Source: Rhodopseudomonas faecalis (GTDB taxonomy: Bacteria > Pseudomonadota > Alphaproteobacteria > Rhizobiales > Xanthobacteraceae). Taken from it: 64,000 nt of DNA. Below are positions 50,349-60,445 of this stretch, in pieces. The notes beneath the pieces are model-generated. The model did not search any database. It had not been told where the DNA came from and saw nothing but the letters and a program-made list of their open reading frames with translations. The translations under genes were made by a program, and so were the position numbers. The stretch spans positions 1 to 64,000 of the forward strand of contig NZ_QJTI01000002.1 in NCBI RefSeq assembly GCF_003217325.1, read 5' to 3'. How positions within the stretch are numbered: the stretch's first letter is position 1; every line of letters starts with the position of its first letter.

Positions 50349-51311
50349 TCAACCGATCGGCTCGCGCGAGATTTGTTTGCTGTGGGTAGCTGCCGCCGAA
50401 GGCGCCGGATGCTCCTCCATGAAGCCGCCGGCCTGGGAAATCGAGGAGGCAAGGTCGGCGATCCGCTCGATCGCGATGGTGTCGGCGGAGGCCAGCCAGC
50501 TCGCCGAGAAGGTCAGCGGCGGCACGTGCAGGTCGGTGTGCAGCGATTGCAGCCGGCCGCTGGCGAGTTCGCTTTCGACGATCGCATTGGGAATCACCGC
50601 GATGCCGAGCCCTTCAAGCGCCATGTGAATCACGGTGGCGAGCGAGGCCGAGGCGTGCAGCCGGATCGGCGGCAGTTCTGGCCGATTGAACAGCGAGCGC
50701 ACCACCTCATAGGGCTGGGTTTTACGCGGGAAGGTGATGATCGGGAAGCGCGCCAGTTCTTCCACCGTCAGCTTGCCGGAGCCGAGCCCGAGCGAGGGGC
50801 TGGCCAGGAAGCCGATTGGATAATGGCTGAGCACCCGGCTGCGCACATTGGGCGCGGTCGGCGGCCCGAGCAGGAAGGCGAGGTCGATCTCCTGCGCCAA
50901 CAGCCGGGCGCGCAGATTCGGGGTGATATCGACTTCGATTTCCAGCGACAAATTGGGGTAGGCGTTGTTGACGCTCTTGATCAGCTGCGACAGCCAGGTG
51001 TGGACAATGGTCTCTGCGACGCCGAGCCGCAGCACGCCGCGCATCGAGCAAGGGTCGCCGACCACGGCCAGCATTTCAGCTCGCAGCCGGATTAGTTTCT
51101 CGGCGTAAGTGAGCATCTGCCGGCCGCTCGGGGTCGGCGACACCGCGCGGTGGTCGCGCTGCAGCAGCTTCACGCCAAGCTCTTGTTCGAGCTGAGCGAT
51201 CCGCTGCGAGATCGCGGGCTGCGTGGTGTTCAGCCGCTGGGCCGCGCCGCGGAAGCTGCCGAGAGTCACCACCCAGAGGAATGTCTCAATCGCCTTGAAA
51301 TCCGCCATCAC
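50349..51311 (-). CDS. LysR-family transcriptional regulator
   Basis: A 320-residue LTTR. Winged helix-turn-helix near the N-terminus (GSFRGAAQRLNTTQPAISQR, then LEQELGVKLLQRD), followed by a periplasmic-binding-protein-like effector domain. It is divergent from the DUF1445 gene, with a 109-bp intergenic region that holds a GATAA-N7-TTATC inverted repeat. By the usual LysR logic it controls that gene and possibly the following transporter. Two overlapping ATG codons (51311 and 51308) are possible starts. Confidence 0.92.
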   Translation of the reverse strand: MMADFKAIETFLWVVTLGSFRGAAQRLNTTQPAISQRIAQLEQELGVKLLQRDHRAVSPTPSGRQMLTYAEKLIRLRAEMLAVVGDPCSMRGVLRLGVAETIVHTWLSQLIKSVNNAYPNLSLEIEVDITPNLRARLLAQEIDLAFLLGPPTAPNVRSRVLSHYPIGFLASPSLGLGSGKLTVEELARFPIITFPRKTQPYEVVRSLFNRPELPPIRLHASASLATVIHMALEGLGIAVIPNAIVESELASGRLQSLHTDLHVPPLTFSASWLASADTIAIERIADLASSISQAGGFMEEHPAPSAAATHSKQISREPIG

Positions 51312-51323
51312 AGCTCCCTTGCG

Positions 51324-51340
51324 GATAACGCATTTTTATC
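51324..51340. promoter_or_regulatory. Candidate LysR binding site in the divergent region
   Basis: GATAACGCATTTTTATC is an inverted repeat (GATAA / TTATC, 7-bp centre) that contains the T-N11-A pattern of LysR boxes. It lies 13 bp upstream of the lysR start and 81 bp upstream of the DUF1445 start, a normal position for an autoregulating LTTR. Confidence 0.45.
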
Positions 51341-51420
51341 GACATCCATCATGAGAGACGATTAGACTTAATAGTAGAGCTGGGTTCCACTGCTGTCGAG
51401 TTGATAAGCAGGGAGGTGCG

Positions 51421-52233
51421 ATGACTGTTTCGGCGGCAAATAAGGTCCGGGAACCGGAACGGCAGCCAGCACTGCAGGCGCGGCTCGATTGCCGGGCCGG
51501 GCAGGTGACACAGACCGCCGGGCTGGCTCCCGGCTATGTCCAGGGCAATCTGGCCATCCTGCCGGAAACGCTCGCCGCGGCATTCCATCGCTTCTGTCAG
51601 CAGAACCCAAAGCCCTGTCCGATCGTCGGCATTTCCGATGTTGGCAGCCCGCATATTCCAGCACTCGGCCGCGATCTCGACATCCGCACTGATCTGCCGC
51701 GCTACCGGGTGTGGCGCGACGGCGAATTGATCGATGAGCCGGGCGACATCCTCAGCCATTGGCGTGACGATCTGGTCGCATTCGTGATCGGCTGTTCGTT
51801 CTCCTTCGAGGAAGCGCTGCTCGCCGAGGGGCTGCCGATCCGTCATATCGAGCTTGGCGTACGCGTGCCGATGTATCGCACCAATATCGCTTGCGTCCCG
51901 GCCGGGCCGTTCGCCGGGCCAATGGTGGTATCGATGCGACCGATGAAGCCAGCCGATGCGATCCGCGCGGTGCAGATCACCTCGCGCTTCCCCTCGGTAC
52001 ATGGCGCCCCGGTGCATCTGGGGCTGCCGCATTTGATCGGTATCAGCGATCTCGCCAAGCCGGACTATGGCGACCCGGTGCCGATCCATGATGACGAAAT
52101 ACCCGTGTTCTGGGCCTGCGGTGTCACGCCGCAGGCGGTGATCGCAGCGGCGCGCGTGCCGTTCGCGATCACGCATTCGCCCGGCCTGATGCTTGTCACT
52201 GACCTCCAGAACAAGCAGCTTGCCGTTCTATGA
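51421..52233 (+). CDS. DUF1445 / D-glutamate cyclase family protein
   Basis: A 270-residue DUF1445 (UPF0317, YcsI-like) protein. Landmarks: [67 protein letters not shown] and the C-terminal [17 protein letters not shown] followed by [12 protein letters not shown]. The family includes mammalian D-glutamate cyclase and is annotated as putative hydro-lyase. Divergent from lysR and followed after 58 bp by a transporter binding-protein gene, so a role in metabolising the transported acid is likely. Confidence 0.9.
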   Translation: MTVSAANKVREPERQPALQARLDCRAGQVTQTAGLAPGYVQGNLAILPETLAAAFHRFCQQNPKPCPIVGISDVGSPHIPALGRDLDIRTDLPRYRVWRDGELIDEPGDILSHWRDDLVAFVIGCSFSFEEALLAEGLPIRHIELGVRVPMYRTNIACVPAGPFAGPMVVSMRPMKPADAIRAVQITSRFPSVHGAPVHLGLPHLIGISDLAKPDYGDPVPIHDDEIPVFWACGVTPQAVIAAARVPFAITHSPGLMLVTDLQNKQLAVL

Positions 52234-52291
52234 GACCGTCAGCCCCAGATGTGCTGATCACACCATAGCGCCCGCAAAGAAGGATCGCTCC

Positions 52292-53536
52292 ATGCTCATC
52301 GACCGACGTCAAGTTCTGCTCGGAGGCGCGGCCTCCCTCGCGATGCTGCCGCTCGCGGCCCAGGCCCAAACTTCCGAAGTGGTGATCGGCGTGATTTATC
52401 CGCTGTCCGGCGCTTCGGCGCAGATCGGCGTCGATGCCCAGAAGGCGTTTGAAACCGCAGCCGAACTGATCAATGGCGACCATGATTTCGACCTGCCGCT
52501 GGCGCGCGGCACCGGATTGCCGGGGCTGGGCGGCGCCAAGGTACGGCTGGTGTTTGCCGACCACCAGGCCGACCCGCAGAAGGGCCGCGCCGAAGCCGAG
52601 CGGCTGATCACCCAGGACAAGGTCAGCGCCATCATTGGCACCTATCAGAGCTCGGTGGCGGTCACCGTCAGCCAGATCTGCGAGCGCTATCAGGTGCCGT
52701 TCCTGTCGGCCGACAATTCCTCGCCGAGCCTGCATCGCCGCGGCCTCAAATATTATTTCCGGCCGGCACCGCATGACGAGATGTTCTCGACCGCGATGTT
52801 CGACTTCTTCGACGCCGAGAAGGCCAAGGGCCGCAAGATCGAGACGCTGGCGCTGTTCCACGAGGACACCATCTTCGGCACCGACTCCTCGAACGCTCAG
52901 CTCAAGCTCGCCAAGGAGCGCGGCTACAAGGTGGTGGCCGATATCAAATATCGCGCCAACTCGCCGTCGCTGACCGCCGAGGTGCAGCAGCTCAAGGCGG
53001 CCGATGCCGACGTGCTGATGCCGTCGAGCTACACCACCGACGCCATTCTGCTGATCAAGACCATGGGCGAGCTCGGCTACAAGGCCAAGAACATCGTGGC
53101 CCAGGATGCCGGCTTCTCGGAAAAGGCGCTGTATGACGCGGTCGGCGACAAGGTGGCCGGGGTGATTTCGCGCGGCTCGTTCTCGCTGGATCTGGCGGCC
53201 AAGCGGCCGATGGTCGGCAAGATCAACGAATTGTACAAGGCGAAGTCCGGCAAGGATTTTAACGACTATTCGTCGCGGCAATTCATGGGGCTGATCGTGA
53301 TGGCCGAGGCCATCAATCGCGCCAAGTCCACCGACGGCGACAAGATCCGCGAGGCATTGGTCGCCACCGACCTGCCGGGCGAGCAGACCATCATGCCCTG
53401 GAAGCGGGTCAAGTTCGACGAGAGCGGCCAGAACAACGACGCCGACCCGGTGCTACTGCAATATAACGGCGGCAAGTTCGTCACCATCTTCCCGCCGCAG
53501 GCTGCGGTGGCGGAAGCGGTGTGGCCGATGCCGTAA
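52292..53536 (+). CDS. Liv-type ABC transporter, periplasmic substrate-binding protein
   Basis: A 414-residue type I binding protein. Its leader, MLIDRRQVLLGGAASLAMLP, has the twin-arginine RRxxL pattern and probably exports through Tat. The mature part has PLSGASAQIGVDAQKAFE, FADHQADPQKGRAEAERL and GTYQSSVAVTVS as in LivK-like proteins. AAGGAT lies before the ATG. It belongs with the permeases and ATPases that follow, although a family C repeat separates it from them. The substrate is not evident and may be an organic or amino acid metabolised with DUF1445. Confidence 0.9.
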   Translation: MLIDRRQVLLGGAASLAMLPLAAQAQTSEVVIGVIYPLSGASAQIGVDAQKAFETAAELINGDHDFDLPLARGTGLPGLGGAKVRLVFADHQADPQKGRAEAERLITQDKVSAIIGTYQSSVAVTVSQICERYQVPFLSADNSSPSLHRRGLKYYFRPAPHDEMFSTAMFDFFDAEKAKGRKIETLALFHEDTIFGTDSSNAQLKLAKERGYKVVADIKYRANSPSLTAEVQQLKAADADVLMPSSYTTDAILLIKTMGELGYKAKNIVAQDAGFSEKALYDAVGDKVAGVISRGSFSLDLAAKRPMVGKINELYKAKSGKDFNDYSSRQFMGLIVMAEAINRAKSTDGDKIREALVATDLPGEQTIMPWKRVKFDESGQNNDADPVLLQYNGGKFVTIFPPQAAVAEAVWPMP

Positions 53537-53577
53537 TCGGCCGCGGCCGGGCACCGTTCCGGCCGGTCACGAACGGC

Positions 53578-53645
53578 GCGAAGCAATCCACAGTTCAGAG
53601 CTTGAAAAGGATTGCTTCGCTGCTGCGCTGCTCGCAATGACGGTC
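53578..53645. repeat. Dispersed repeat, family C (gaagcaatcc type), copy 1
   Basis: GCGAAGCAATCCACAG is answered by GGATTGCTTCGCTGC, followed by GCTCGCAATGACGGTCATG. The same motifs in a fuller form lie at 57175-57310. It sits between the binding-protein gene and the first permease gene. Confidence 0.75.
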
Positions 53646-53674
53646 ATGATCGACCTCGCTTCGGAGCGTTTCAT

Positions 53675-54532
53675 TTGACGACTGCCACCATCATCCAATC
53701 CCTGGCGAGTGGCCTGTTGATGGGCCTGCTATACGGCCTGATCGCGGCAGGGCTAGCCCTGATCTTCGGGCTGATGGACGTCGTGAACTTCGCCCATGGC
53801 GAGTTCCTGATGATCGCGATGTACACGACGTTCTTCCTGTTCGTGTTCTTCGCGATCGATCCGCTGCTCGCGGCACCATTCGTGGCGGCGGCGCTGTTCG
53901 TGTTCGGCGCCGTGATCTACATATTAGTGATACGCTTCGCGATGCGGGCCAGAAGTAACGTCGGCATGGTGCAGATCTTCGCCACCTTCGGGCTGGCGAT
54001 TGTGATGCGCGGGCTGGCGCAGTTCTTCTTCACGCCGGATTATCGCAGCATCAATACCTCCTGGCTCGGCGGCCAGACGATATCGATCGGCGGGGTATTT
54101 CTGCCGGTGCCGCAGCTGGTCGGCGCGGCGGTGTCGCTGGCGGCGTTCACCGCGCTGTTCTTCTTCATCAAGAAGACCGACTTTGGCCGCGCGCTCGAGG
54201 CGACGCGCGAGGATGCCGGCGCGGTGGCGCTGGTCGGCATCGACAAGAACCGGGTGTTCGCGGTCGGCTGGGGCCTGGGCGCGGCGCTGGTCGGGCTGGC
54301 CGGCGCGATCATGGCGATGTTCTTCTACATCTATCCGGATGTCGGCGCCTCGTTCGCGCTGATCGCCTATGTCACGGTAGCGCTCGGCGCCTTTGCCGGC
54401 GGCATCATCGTCGGACTGGTGGAGGCGACCACCGCGCTGGTGCTGCCGCCGTCGCTGAAAGCGGTGGGCATCTACGCGGTCTATCTGCTGGTGGTGTTCA
54501 TTAGGCCGCGTGGCCTGTTCGGGTCGATCTGA
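53675..54532 (+). CDS. Liv-type ABC transporter permease (LivH-like)
   Basis: A 285-residue permease starting at TTG (then TTATIIQSLASGLLMG), with GGAG at suitable spacing; longer in-frame starts lie inside a repeat. Family features: GLALIFGLMDVVNFAHGEFLMI, the ATPase-docking GRALEATREDAGAVALVGIDKN and the final LVVFIRPRGLFGSI. It overlaps the next permease gene by 1 bp (TGATG). Confidence 0.9.
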   Translation: MTTATIIQSLASGLLMGLLYGLIAAGLALIFGLMDVVNFAHGEFLMIAMYTTFFLFVFFAIDPLLAAPFVAAALFVFGAVIYILVIRFAMRARSNVGMVQIFATFGLAIVMRGLAQFFFTPDYRSINTSWLGGQTISIGGVFLPVPQLVGAAVSLAAFTALFFFIKKTDFGRALEATREDAGAVALVGIDKNRVFAVGWGLGAALVGLAGAIMAMFFYIYPDVGASFALIAYVTVALGAFAGGIIVGLVEATTALVLPPSLKAVGIYAVYLLVVFIRPRGLFGSI

Positions 54533-55512
54533 TGGATAACAGCTTCGCTCAGCGCCGCCGACGCGATCTCATTCTGGCCGCCGTGCTGACTTGCCTCGCG
54601 GCGCTCGCCCCGGTGTTCATCAAGGACGTCTATGTCCAAAACATCCTGATCCTGACGCTGATGTATGCCGCGCTGTCGCAGGCCTGGAATATCCTGGGCG
54701 GCTATTGCGGGCAGATTTCACTCGGCCATGCGCTGTATTTCGGGCTCGGCGCCTACACCACCGCGCTGCTGTTCACCAAATTCGGCGTGCTGCCATGGTT
54801 CGGCATGCTGACCGGCGGCTTGATCTCGGCGCTGATCGCGCTGGCGCTCGGCTATCCGACCTTCCGCCTCAAAGGCCATTACTTCGTGATTGCCACCATC
54901 GTGATCGCGGAAATCGCCTATCTTTTGTTCCTGAACTGGGACTGGGCCGGCGCCGCGCTCGGCATCGACATTCCGGTGCGCAGCGATTCCTGGGCGACCT
55001 TCCAGTTCACGCGCTCCAAGCTGCCGTATTTCTACTTCGCGCTGGCGCTGTGCTGCGTGGTCTGGCTGGTGACGTTCTGGCTGGAAAACTCCAAATGGGG
55101 TTTTTGGTGGCGCGCGGTAAAGGATAATCCGGAAGCCGCCGAAAGCCTCGGCGTGGTGGTGTTCAACTCCAAGATGGGCGCGGCCGCGGTGTCGGCGTTC
55201 TTCACCGCGGTCGGCGGCGCGTTCTATGCGCAGTTCGTGTCCTATATCGATCCGGAAAGCGTGATGAGCTTCCACTTCTCGCTGCTGATGGCGCTGCCTG
55301 CGGTGCTGGGCGGCATCGGCACGCTGTGGGGCCCGGTGCTCGGCGCCGCGATCCTGATCCCGGTCACCGAGCTGACGCGCTCGTTCATCGGCGGCTCGGG
55401 CCGCGGCGTCGATCTGATCGTCTATGGCAGCCTGATCGTGCTGATCGCGCTGGCGCGGCCGGAGGGGGTGCTCGGCCTGTTCTCGCGGCGCCGTAAGGGA
55501 GGCGCGCGATGA
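54532..55512 (+). CDS. Liv-type ABC transporter permease (LivM-like)
   Basis: A 326-residue permease. LSQAWNILGGYCGQISLGHALYFGLGAY marks LivM, and KWGFWWRAVKDNPEAAESLGV is the cytoplasmic coupling loop. About nine helices. Coupled by a 1-bp overlap to the LivH-like gene and a 4-bp overlap to the ATPase gene that follows. Confidence 0.92.
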   Translation: MDNSFAQRRRRDLILAAVLTCLAALAPVFIKDVYVQNILILTLMYAALSQAWNILGGYCGQISLGHALYFGLGAYTTALLFTKFGVLPWFGMLTGGLISALIALALGYPTFRLKGHYFVIATIVIAEIAYLLFLNWDWAGAALGIDIPVRSDSWATFQFTRSKLPYFYFALALCCVVWLVTFWLENSKWGFWWRAVKDNPEAAESLGVVVFNSKMGAAAVSAFFTAVGGAFYAQFVSYIDPESVMSFHFSLLMALPAVLGGIGTLWGPVLGAAILIPVTELTRSFIGGSGRGVDLIVYGSLIVLIALARPEGVLGLFSRRRKGGAR

Positions 55513-56223
55513 GTCCGCTGCTGGAAACCAAGGCGGTGTGGCAGCGCTTTGGCGGCCTGGTCGCCAATAGCGATGTCTCGATCGCGGTCGAGCCCGGCGA
55601 AATCGTCGGGCTGATCGGGCCGAACGGCGCCGGCAAATCGACGCTGTTCAATCTGATCGCCGGGGTGCGGCCGCCGACCCAGGGCTCGATCATCTTCAAC
55701 GGCGAGGATGTCACGCGGCTGCCGGCCGCGGAGCGCTGCCGGCGCGGCATCGCGCGCACCTTCCAGGTCGTCAAAAGCTTTGAGACCATGAGCGTGATCG
55801 ACAATGTCATCGTCGGCGCGCTGGTCCGCACCACGGTGATGCGCGAGGCGCGGCGCAAGGCCCATGAGGTGCTGGAGTTTTGCGGCCTCGATGCGCGCGC
55901 CGAGGTGCCGGCCAGCGATCTCATTCCCTCGGAAAAGCGCCGGCTTGAGGTGGCGCGCGCGCTCGCCACCGAGCCAAAACTGCTGCTGCTCGACGAGGTG
56001 CTGACCGGGCTGACCGCCAAGGAGGCCGAGAAGGGCGTCGAATTGGTGCGGCGCGTGCGCGCTTCCGGCGTCACGGTGCTGATGGTGGAACACGTCATGG
56101 AGATCGTGATGCCGCTGGTCGATCGCGCCATCGTGCTCGATCTCGGCAAGGTGCTGGTCGAAGGCAAGCCTGCCGATATTGTCCGCGATCCGAAAGTCAT
56201 CTCTGCTTACTTGGGAGATCGTC

Positions 56224-56240
<17 letters not shown>
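55509..56240 (+). CDS. Liv-type ABC transporter ATP-binding protein (LivG-like)
   Basis: A 243-residue ABC ATPase with Walker A GPNGAGKST. The signature region reads DLIPSEKRRLEVARAL instead of an LSGGQ-like motif, and the segment after Walker B is LLLLDEVLTGLTAKE instead of DEPxxGL. The same pair of changes occurs in a known branch of LivG-like ATPases, so it is probably functional. The H-loop His is in VLMVEHVMEIV. It overlaps the next ATPase gene by 17 bp. Confidence 0.9.
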
Positions 56241-56928
<688 letters not shown>

Positions 56929-56968
56929 GCGAGGTTGCGCCCCCGCAGCAATTTGCTAGGCTTATGCC

Positions 56969-57193
56969 ATGAGCAGCGTTGAAGACATCGAGAAGGCTGT
57001 CGAAAAGCTTCCCGACGACCAATTGGCGCGTTTTCGGGCGTGGTTTGCTGCCTTTGATGCAACACGTTTCGATCGCCGTCTCGCCGACGACGCGTCGGCA
57101 GGTCTGCTCGATCGTTTGGCTGATGAAGCGCTCGATGAGCATCGTCGCGGCGAGAGCCGGGTTTGGTCCTCGCCGTCATTGCGAGGAGCGTAG
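56969..57193 (+). pseudogene. Orphan antitoxin-like gene whose 3' end is a repeat
   Basis: A 74-residue protein beginning MSSVEDIEKAVEKLPDDQLA, then RFRAWFAAFDATRF and LADEALDEHR, a pattern I associate with small antitoxins encoded before RelE/ParE-type toxins. The last six or so residues come from a family C repeat that starts at 57175, so the original C-terminus may have been replaced. No toxin gene follows; the repeat occupies that position. It may be inactive or an orphan antitoxin. Confidence 0.55.
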
Positions 57194-57310
57194 CGACGAA
57201 GCAATCCAGAGTTCTTGGATCAAGCTGGATTGCTTCGCTCCGCGCGCAATGACGGTGGCGGGGCGTAGGCGCGCGTTCAGCGCGATTGCTTCGCTGCGCC
57301 GGCAATGACA
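57175..57310. repeat. Dispersed repeat, family C, copy 2
   Basis: TCATTGCGAGGAGCG and GACGAAGCAATCCAG pair with CTGGATTGCTTCGCTCC and GCGCGCAATGAC; a second GCGATTGCTTCGCTGCGCC with GGCAATGACAG follows. It forms the end of the antitoxin-like gene and lies just before the isomerase gene. Confidence 0.8.
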
Positions 57311-57361
57311 GACTGCGTTAACAATCAACGATCGGAGGAGAGCGCACGCTCGTAAGCTGCC

Positions 57362-58150
57362 ATGCCACGCTTCGCTGCCAATCTGACGCTGATGTTCACC
57401 GAAGTGCCGCTGCTCGAGCGCTTCGCGGCAGCGGCGGCGGCCGGGTTTACAGCGGTGGAGATGCTGTTCCCCTATGACTACGCGCCGGGAGCGCTCGGCG
57501 ACCGGCTGGAGCGGCACGGCCTGACCCAGGCGCTGTTCAATCTGTGGCCCGGCGATTGGGCGAGCGGCGAACGCGGCTTTGCCGCCCGACCGGACAAATT
57601 CGCGGAATTGCAGGATAGTCTGCGCCGCGCGCTGCCTTATGCGCAGGCGACCGGCGCCAAGCGCGTGCATATGATGGCCGGGATCGCCGACCGGCACGAT
57701 ATCGCGACGGTGGCGGCATTTCGCAAATCGCTGGCGGTGGCGGCGCATTTCTTCGCGCCGCACGGCATCGACGTGCTGATCGAACCCATTAACGGCCGCG
57801 ACATGCCGGGCTATTTTCTCAACGACGTCGATTTCGCGCGCGATCTCATCCGTGAGCTGCAGATCCCGAACGTCAAGCTGCAACTCGACCTCTATCACTG
57901 CCAGATTTTGCATGGCGATGTGACCATGCGGCTGCGCGAGCTATTGCCGATCATCGGCCATATCCAAATCGCCAGTGTGCCGTCGCGGCAGGAACCAGAT
58001 GGCGAGGAGCTGAACTATCCGTTCCTGTTCGACGAGCTCGACCGGCTCGGCTACACGGGCTTTGTCGGCTGCGAATATTGGCCGCGCGGCGACACCGTCG
58101 CCGGGCTCGGCTGGTTTCAGCGCTATGCGCGCAAGACGGCGCCGCGATAG
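57362..58150 (+). CDS. Hydroxypyruvate isomerase-like sugar isomerase
   Basis: A 262-residue xylose-isomerase-type TIM barrel. The family's metal and catalytic residues fall in VEMLFPYDY near the N-terminus, VLIEPINGRDMPGYFL (Glu), LQLDLYHCQILHGD (Asp, His) and FVGCEYWPRGDT (Glu). This set fits Hyi/OtnI, which convert hydroxypyruvate to tartronate semialdehyde or isomerise 2-oxo-tetronate. Length is normal. Stand-alone on the plus strand between a repeat and the SDR remnant. Confidence 0.87.
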   Translation: MPRFAANLTLMFTEVPLLERFAAAAAAGFTAVEMLFPYDYAPGALGDRLERHGLTQALFNLWPGDWASGERGFAARPDKFAELQDSLRRALPYAQATGAKRVHMMAGIADRHDIATVAAFRKSLAVAAHFFAPHGIDVLIEPINGRDMPGYFLNDVDFARDLIRELQIPNVKLQLDLYHCQILHGDVTMRLRELLPIIGHIQIASVPSRQEPDGEELNYPFLFDELDRLGYTGFVGCEYWPRGDTVAGLGWFQRYARKTAPR

Positions 58151-58163
58151 CCACCGCGCAGCG

Positions 58164-58343
58164 TTAGAACGCGGTGTAGCCGCCGTCGATCACCAGCGTA
58201 TCGGTGGTGTGATAGGACGAGGCACGGCTCATCAGATACACCGCGAGCGCCAAGGCGCGCGCCATGCCAAGGCCGATGCCGCCATTACCGCCGGTGACGA
58301 CCGCGACCCGGCCGCTGAGATCGAAGATGTTTGTGTCGGTCAT
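58164..58343 (-). pseudogene. Short-chain dehydrogenase remnant with an internal deletion
   Basis: An intact frame of 59 residues joins an SDR N-terminus to an SDR C-terminus: FDLSGRVAVVTGGNGGIGLG with the TGxxxGxG cofactor motif, then MARALA, and immediately AVYLMSRASSYHTTDTLVID followed by GGYTAF, which is the usual ending. About 190 residues, including the catalytic Ser-Tyr-Lys, are missing. The join is in frame with no repeat at the seam. It can have no dehydrogenase activity. It follows a stop-free ATG and the reading frame is otherwise undamaged, so the deletion may be recent. Confidence 0.85.
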
Positions 58344-58511
58344 GCGGCGCGTTTCCAGCTGTAGCGGCGCGCGTTGACCGCGCGTCCTTGCGTGAGGGCG
58401 GTGTGACCAGACGACCATGGACAAGCGGGCGCGAAAAATCAAATATGCAGCGAACAACCAAATCGAATTCCATCGCGCGGGATCAACCGCGCGGACTGAT
58501 TGAGGAAGCCC

Positions 58512-59309
58512 ATGCAGTTCAAACACGCCACACTTGCGTTCGACGGTGCCGTCGCGATCCTGACGCTTGATCATCAGGAGGTGATGAATGCCGTCTCGGT
58601 CGATATGCTCGGCGGGCTGTCGCAGGCACTCGACGCGATCGAGGACAAGAAGGCCGAGGTGCGTTGTCTGGTGATCACCGGCGCCGGCCGTGCGTTCTGC
58701 ACGGGCGCCAATCTGCAGGGCCGCGGCAACAACAACCAGATGAGCACCGGCAAGCTCGCGGGCGCGGCGCTGGAAACCGCGTTTCACCCGTTCCTGCGCC
58801 GGCTGCGCAAGCTGCATTGTCCGATCGTCACTGCGGTCAATGGCCCGGCGGCTGGCGCCGGCATGAGCTTTGCGATGATGGGCGACATGATCCTGTGCAC
58901 GCGCTCCAGCTACTTTCTGCAGGCGTTCCGCCGCATTGGACTGGTGCCGGATTGCGGCTCGACCTGGCTGCTGCCGCGCCTGATCGGCAAGGCGCGCGCG
59001 CTCGAACTGTCGCTGCTCGGCGAAAAGCTGCCGGCTGAAACCGCGCTGCAATGGGGCCTCGTCAACCGCGTCTATGACGATGCGGTGTTTTGGGACGAGA
59101 CCATGAAGATGGCGCGCGAACTCGCCGCTGGGCCGACCGTGGCGCTGTCGCTGATCCGCAAGCTCTATTGGGACAGCTCGGAGAACAGTTTTGAGGATCA
59201 GCTCAATCTGGAATTCGAGGCGCAGCAGATCGCCGGTTCAGCGGGCGATTTCATCGAAGGCGTCACCGCGTTCCTGCAAAAGCGGCCGGCGCAGTTCAAG
59301 GGCAAGTAA
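58512..59309 (+). CDS. Enoyl-CoA hydratase/isomerase (crotonase family)
   Basis: A 265-residue crotonase. Oxyanion-hole segments GAGRAFCTGANLQGRG and VNGPAAGAGMSFAMMGD are present, and the second catalytic region reads AFRRIGLVPDCGSTWLLPRL, with Asp rather than Glu, as in the isomerase-type PaaG group. Start set at MQFKHATLA because GAGGAAG precedes it. The CoA substrate is unknown; a 2,3- to 3,4-double-bond isomerase is possible. Convergent with the second crotonase gene. Confidence 0.88.
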   Translation: MQFKHATLAFDGAVAILTLDHQEVMNAVSVDMLGGLSQALDAIEDKKAEVRCLVITGAGRAFCTGANLQGRGNNNQMSTGKLAGAALETAFHPFLRRLRKLHCPIVTAVNGPAAGAGMSFAMMGDMILCTRSSYFLQAFRRIGLVPDCGSTWLLPRLIGKARALELSLLGEKLPAETALQWGLVNRVYDDAVFWDETMKMARELAAGPTVALSLIRKLYWDSSENSFEDQLNLEFEAQQIAGSAGDFIEGVTAFLQKRPAQFKGK

Positions 59310-59366
59310 CCCGGCAAGTTACCGCACGGCGTTGCTGTCAGCGTCGTCTGCGTGTTTGAGAGATGT

Positions 59367-59395
59367 GGCGCGCCTCCGGTGGACGGCGGCGCGCC
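59367..59395. terminator. Possible bidirectional hairpin between two convergent crotonase genes
   Basis: GGCGCGCC occurs twice (59367-59374 and 59388-59395); each copy is self-complementary and the two can pair across a 13-nt loop. There is no T-tract, so termination is only suggested by the position between convergent genes. Confidence 0.3.
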
Positions 59396-59405
59396 GGCGA
59401 GACGA

Positions 59406-60185
59406 TTACTTCCCCAGCCAGCGCGGTATTCGCTTTTCCGCGAACGCTTTCGGGCCTTCAATATAGTCTTGTGAGGCGATCATGGCGCGCACGGCCGGAT
59501 AGTCGCGCTGGTCGGCGATCGCCTGTTCCAGCGTCACCATCGAGCCCATCTGGGTGGCCTGTTTCGAGGCGCGGACCGACATCGGGCTGTTCTTGCAGAT
59601 CTGCTCGGCCCAGCGTTCGGCGGCCTCCAGCGCTTCGCCCTGCGGCACCACCTCGTTGACGAAGCCGAGCTCATAACCTTCCTTGGCGCTGACATGGCGG
59701 CCGGTGAGGATCATGCCCATCGCGCGCTTCATGCCGATCTGGCGCGGCAGCCGGTGCAGCCCGCCCGCCAGCGCCGCCAGCCCGACCCGAGGCTCCGGCA
59801 GCGCAAACACGGCGTTTTCGGATGCGATGATCAGGTCGCAGGCCAGCGCGACCTCGAAACCGCCGCCCATTGCCACGCCGTTGACCGCGGCGATGATCGG
59901 CTTGTCGCAATCGAAGCGCGCGGTCAGCCCGGCGAAGCCACTGCTATCCCAGCCGCGCCGCCCGCCGGAGGCCTGCCATTTCAGGTCGTTGCCGGCGCAA
60001 AACGCCCGATCTCCGGCGCCGGTGACAATCGCCACCCACTGGTCGGGGTCACTCGCGAATTCATTAAAAACTTGGTGCAGCTCGAAATGGGCATCGCTGT
60101 GCAGCGCATTCATCACGTCGGGACGTGACAAGGTGACAATAGTCACCCGTCCACGGCGATCGACCGTGGAAAACTGTAACGACAT
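59406..60185 (-). CDS. Enoyl-CoA hydratase/isomerase (crotonase family), second copy
   Basis: A 259-residue crotonase of a different subgroup: oxyanion segments GAGDRAFCAGNDLKWQASGG and VNGVAMGGGFEVALACD, catalytic region ALPEPRVGLAALAGGLHRLP with one Glu. It is preceded by AGGGGATC at the ATG. The two crotonases are not close paralogues. Likely part of the CoA-ester catabolism suggested by the nearby acyl-CoA ligase. Confidence 0.88.
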   Translation of the reverse strand: MSLQFSTVDRRGRVTIVTLSRPDVMNALHSDAHFELHQVFNEFASDPDQWVAIVTGAGDRAFCAGNDLKWQASGGRRGWDSSGFAGLTARFDCDKPIIAAVNGVAMGGGFEVALACDLIIASENAVFALPEPRVGLAALAGGLHRLPRQIGMKRAMGMILTGRHVSAKEGYELGFVNEVVPQGEALEAAERWAEQICKNSPMSVRASKQATQMGSMVTLEQAIADQRDYPAVRAMIASQDYIEGPKAFAEKRIPRWLGK

Positions 60186-60445
60186 CGTGATCCCCTGATT
60201 CCGCTATGATTGCGCGCAGTGATTGCGCTTTCTCCCTGTACCCTCGGAGACTTACGAGAGCGAGGCGCGAAGTACAACCGCTTTTTAGTTGTGGGCTTGC
60301 TGAAGCGAGATAGCAGCTAAGCGCCTGCGCCAAGGCATCTACATACCGGATGGTGATCGCGAACTACTTGATAGCGCCGAGCGGCCAGCACTGGCTGCCC
60401 GCGGTCGCAAATCAGTCGGCGAGGGGTGGTGCTGTCCGCCCGGCA

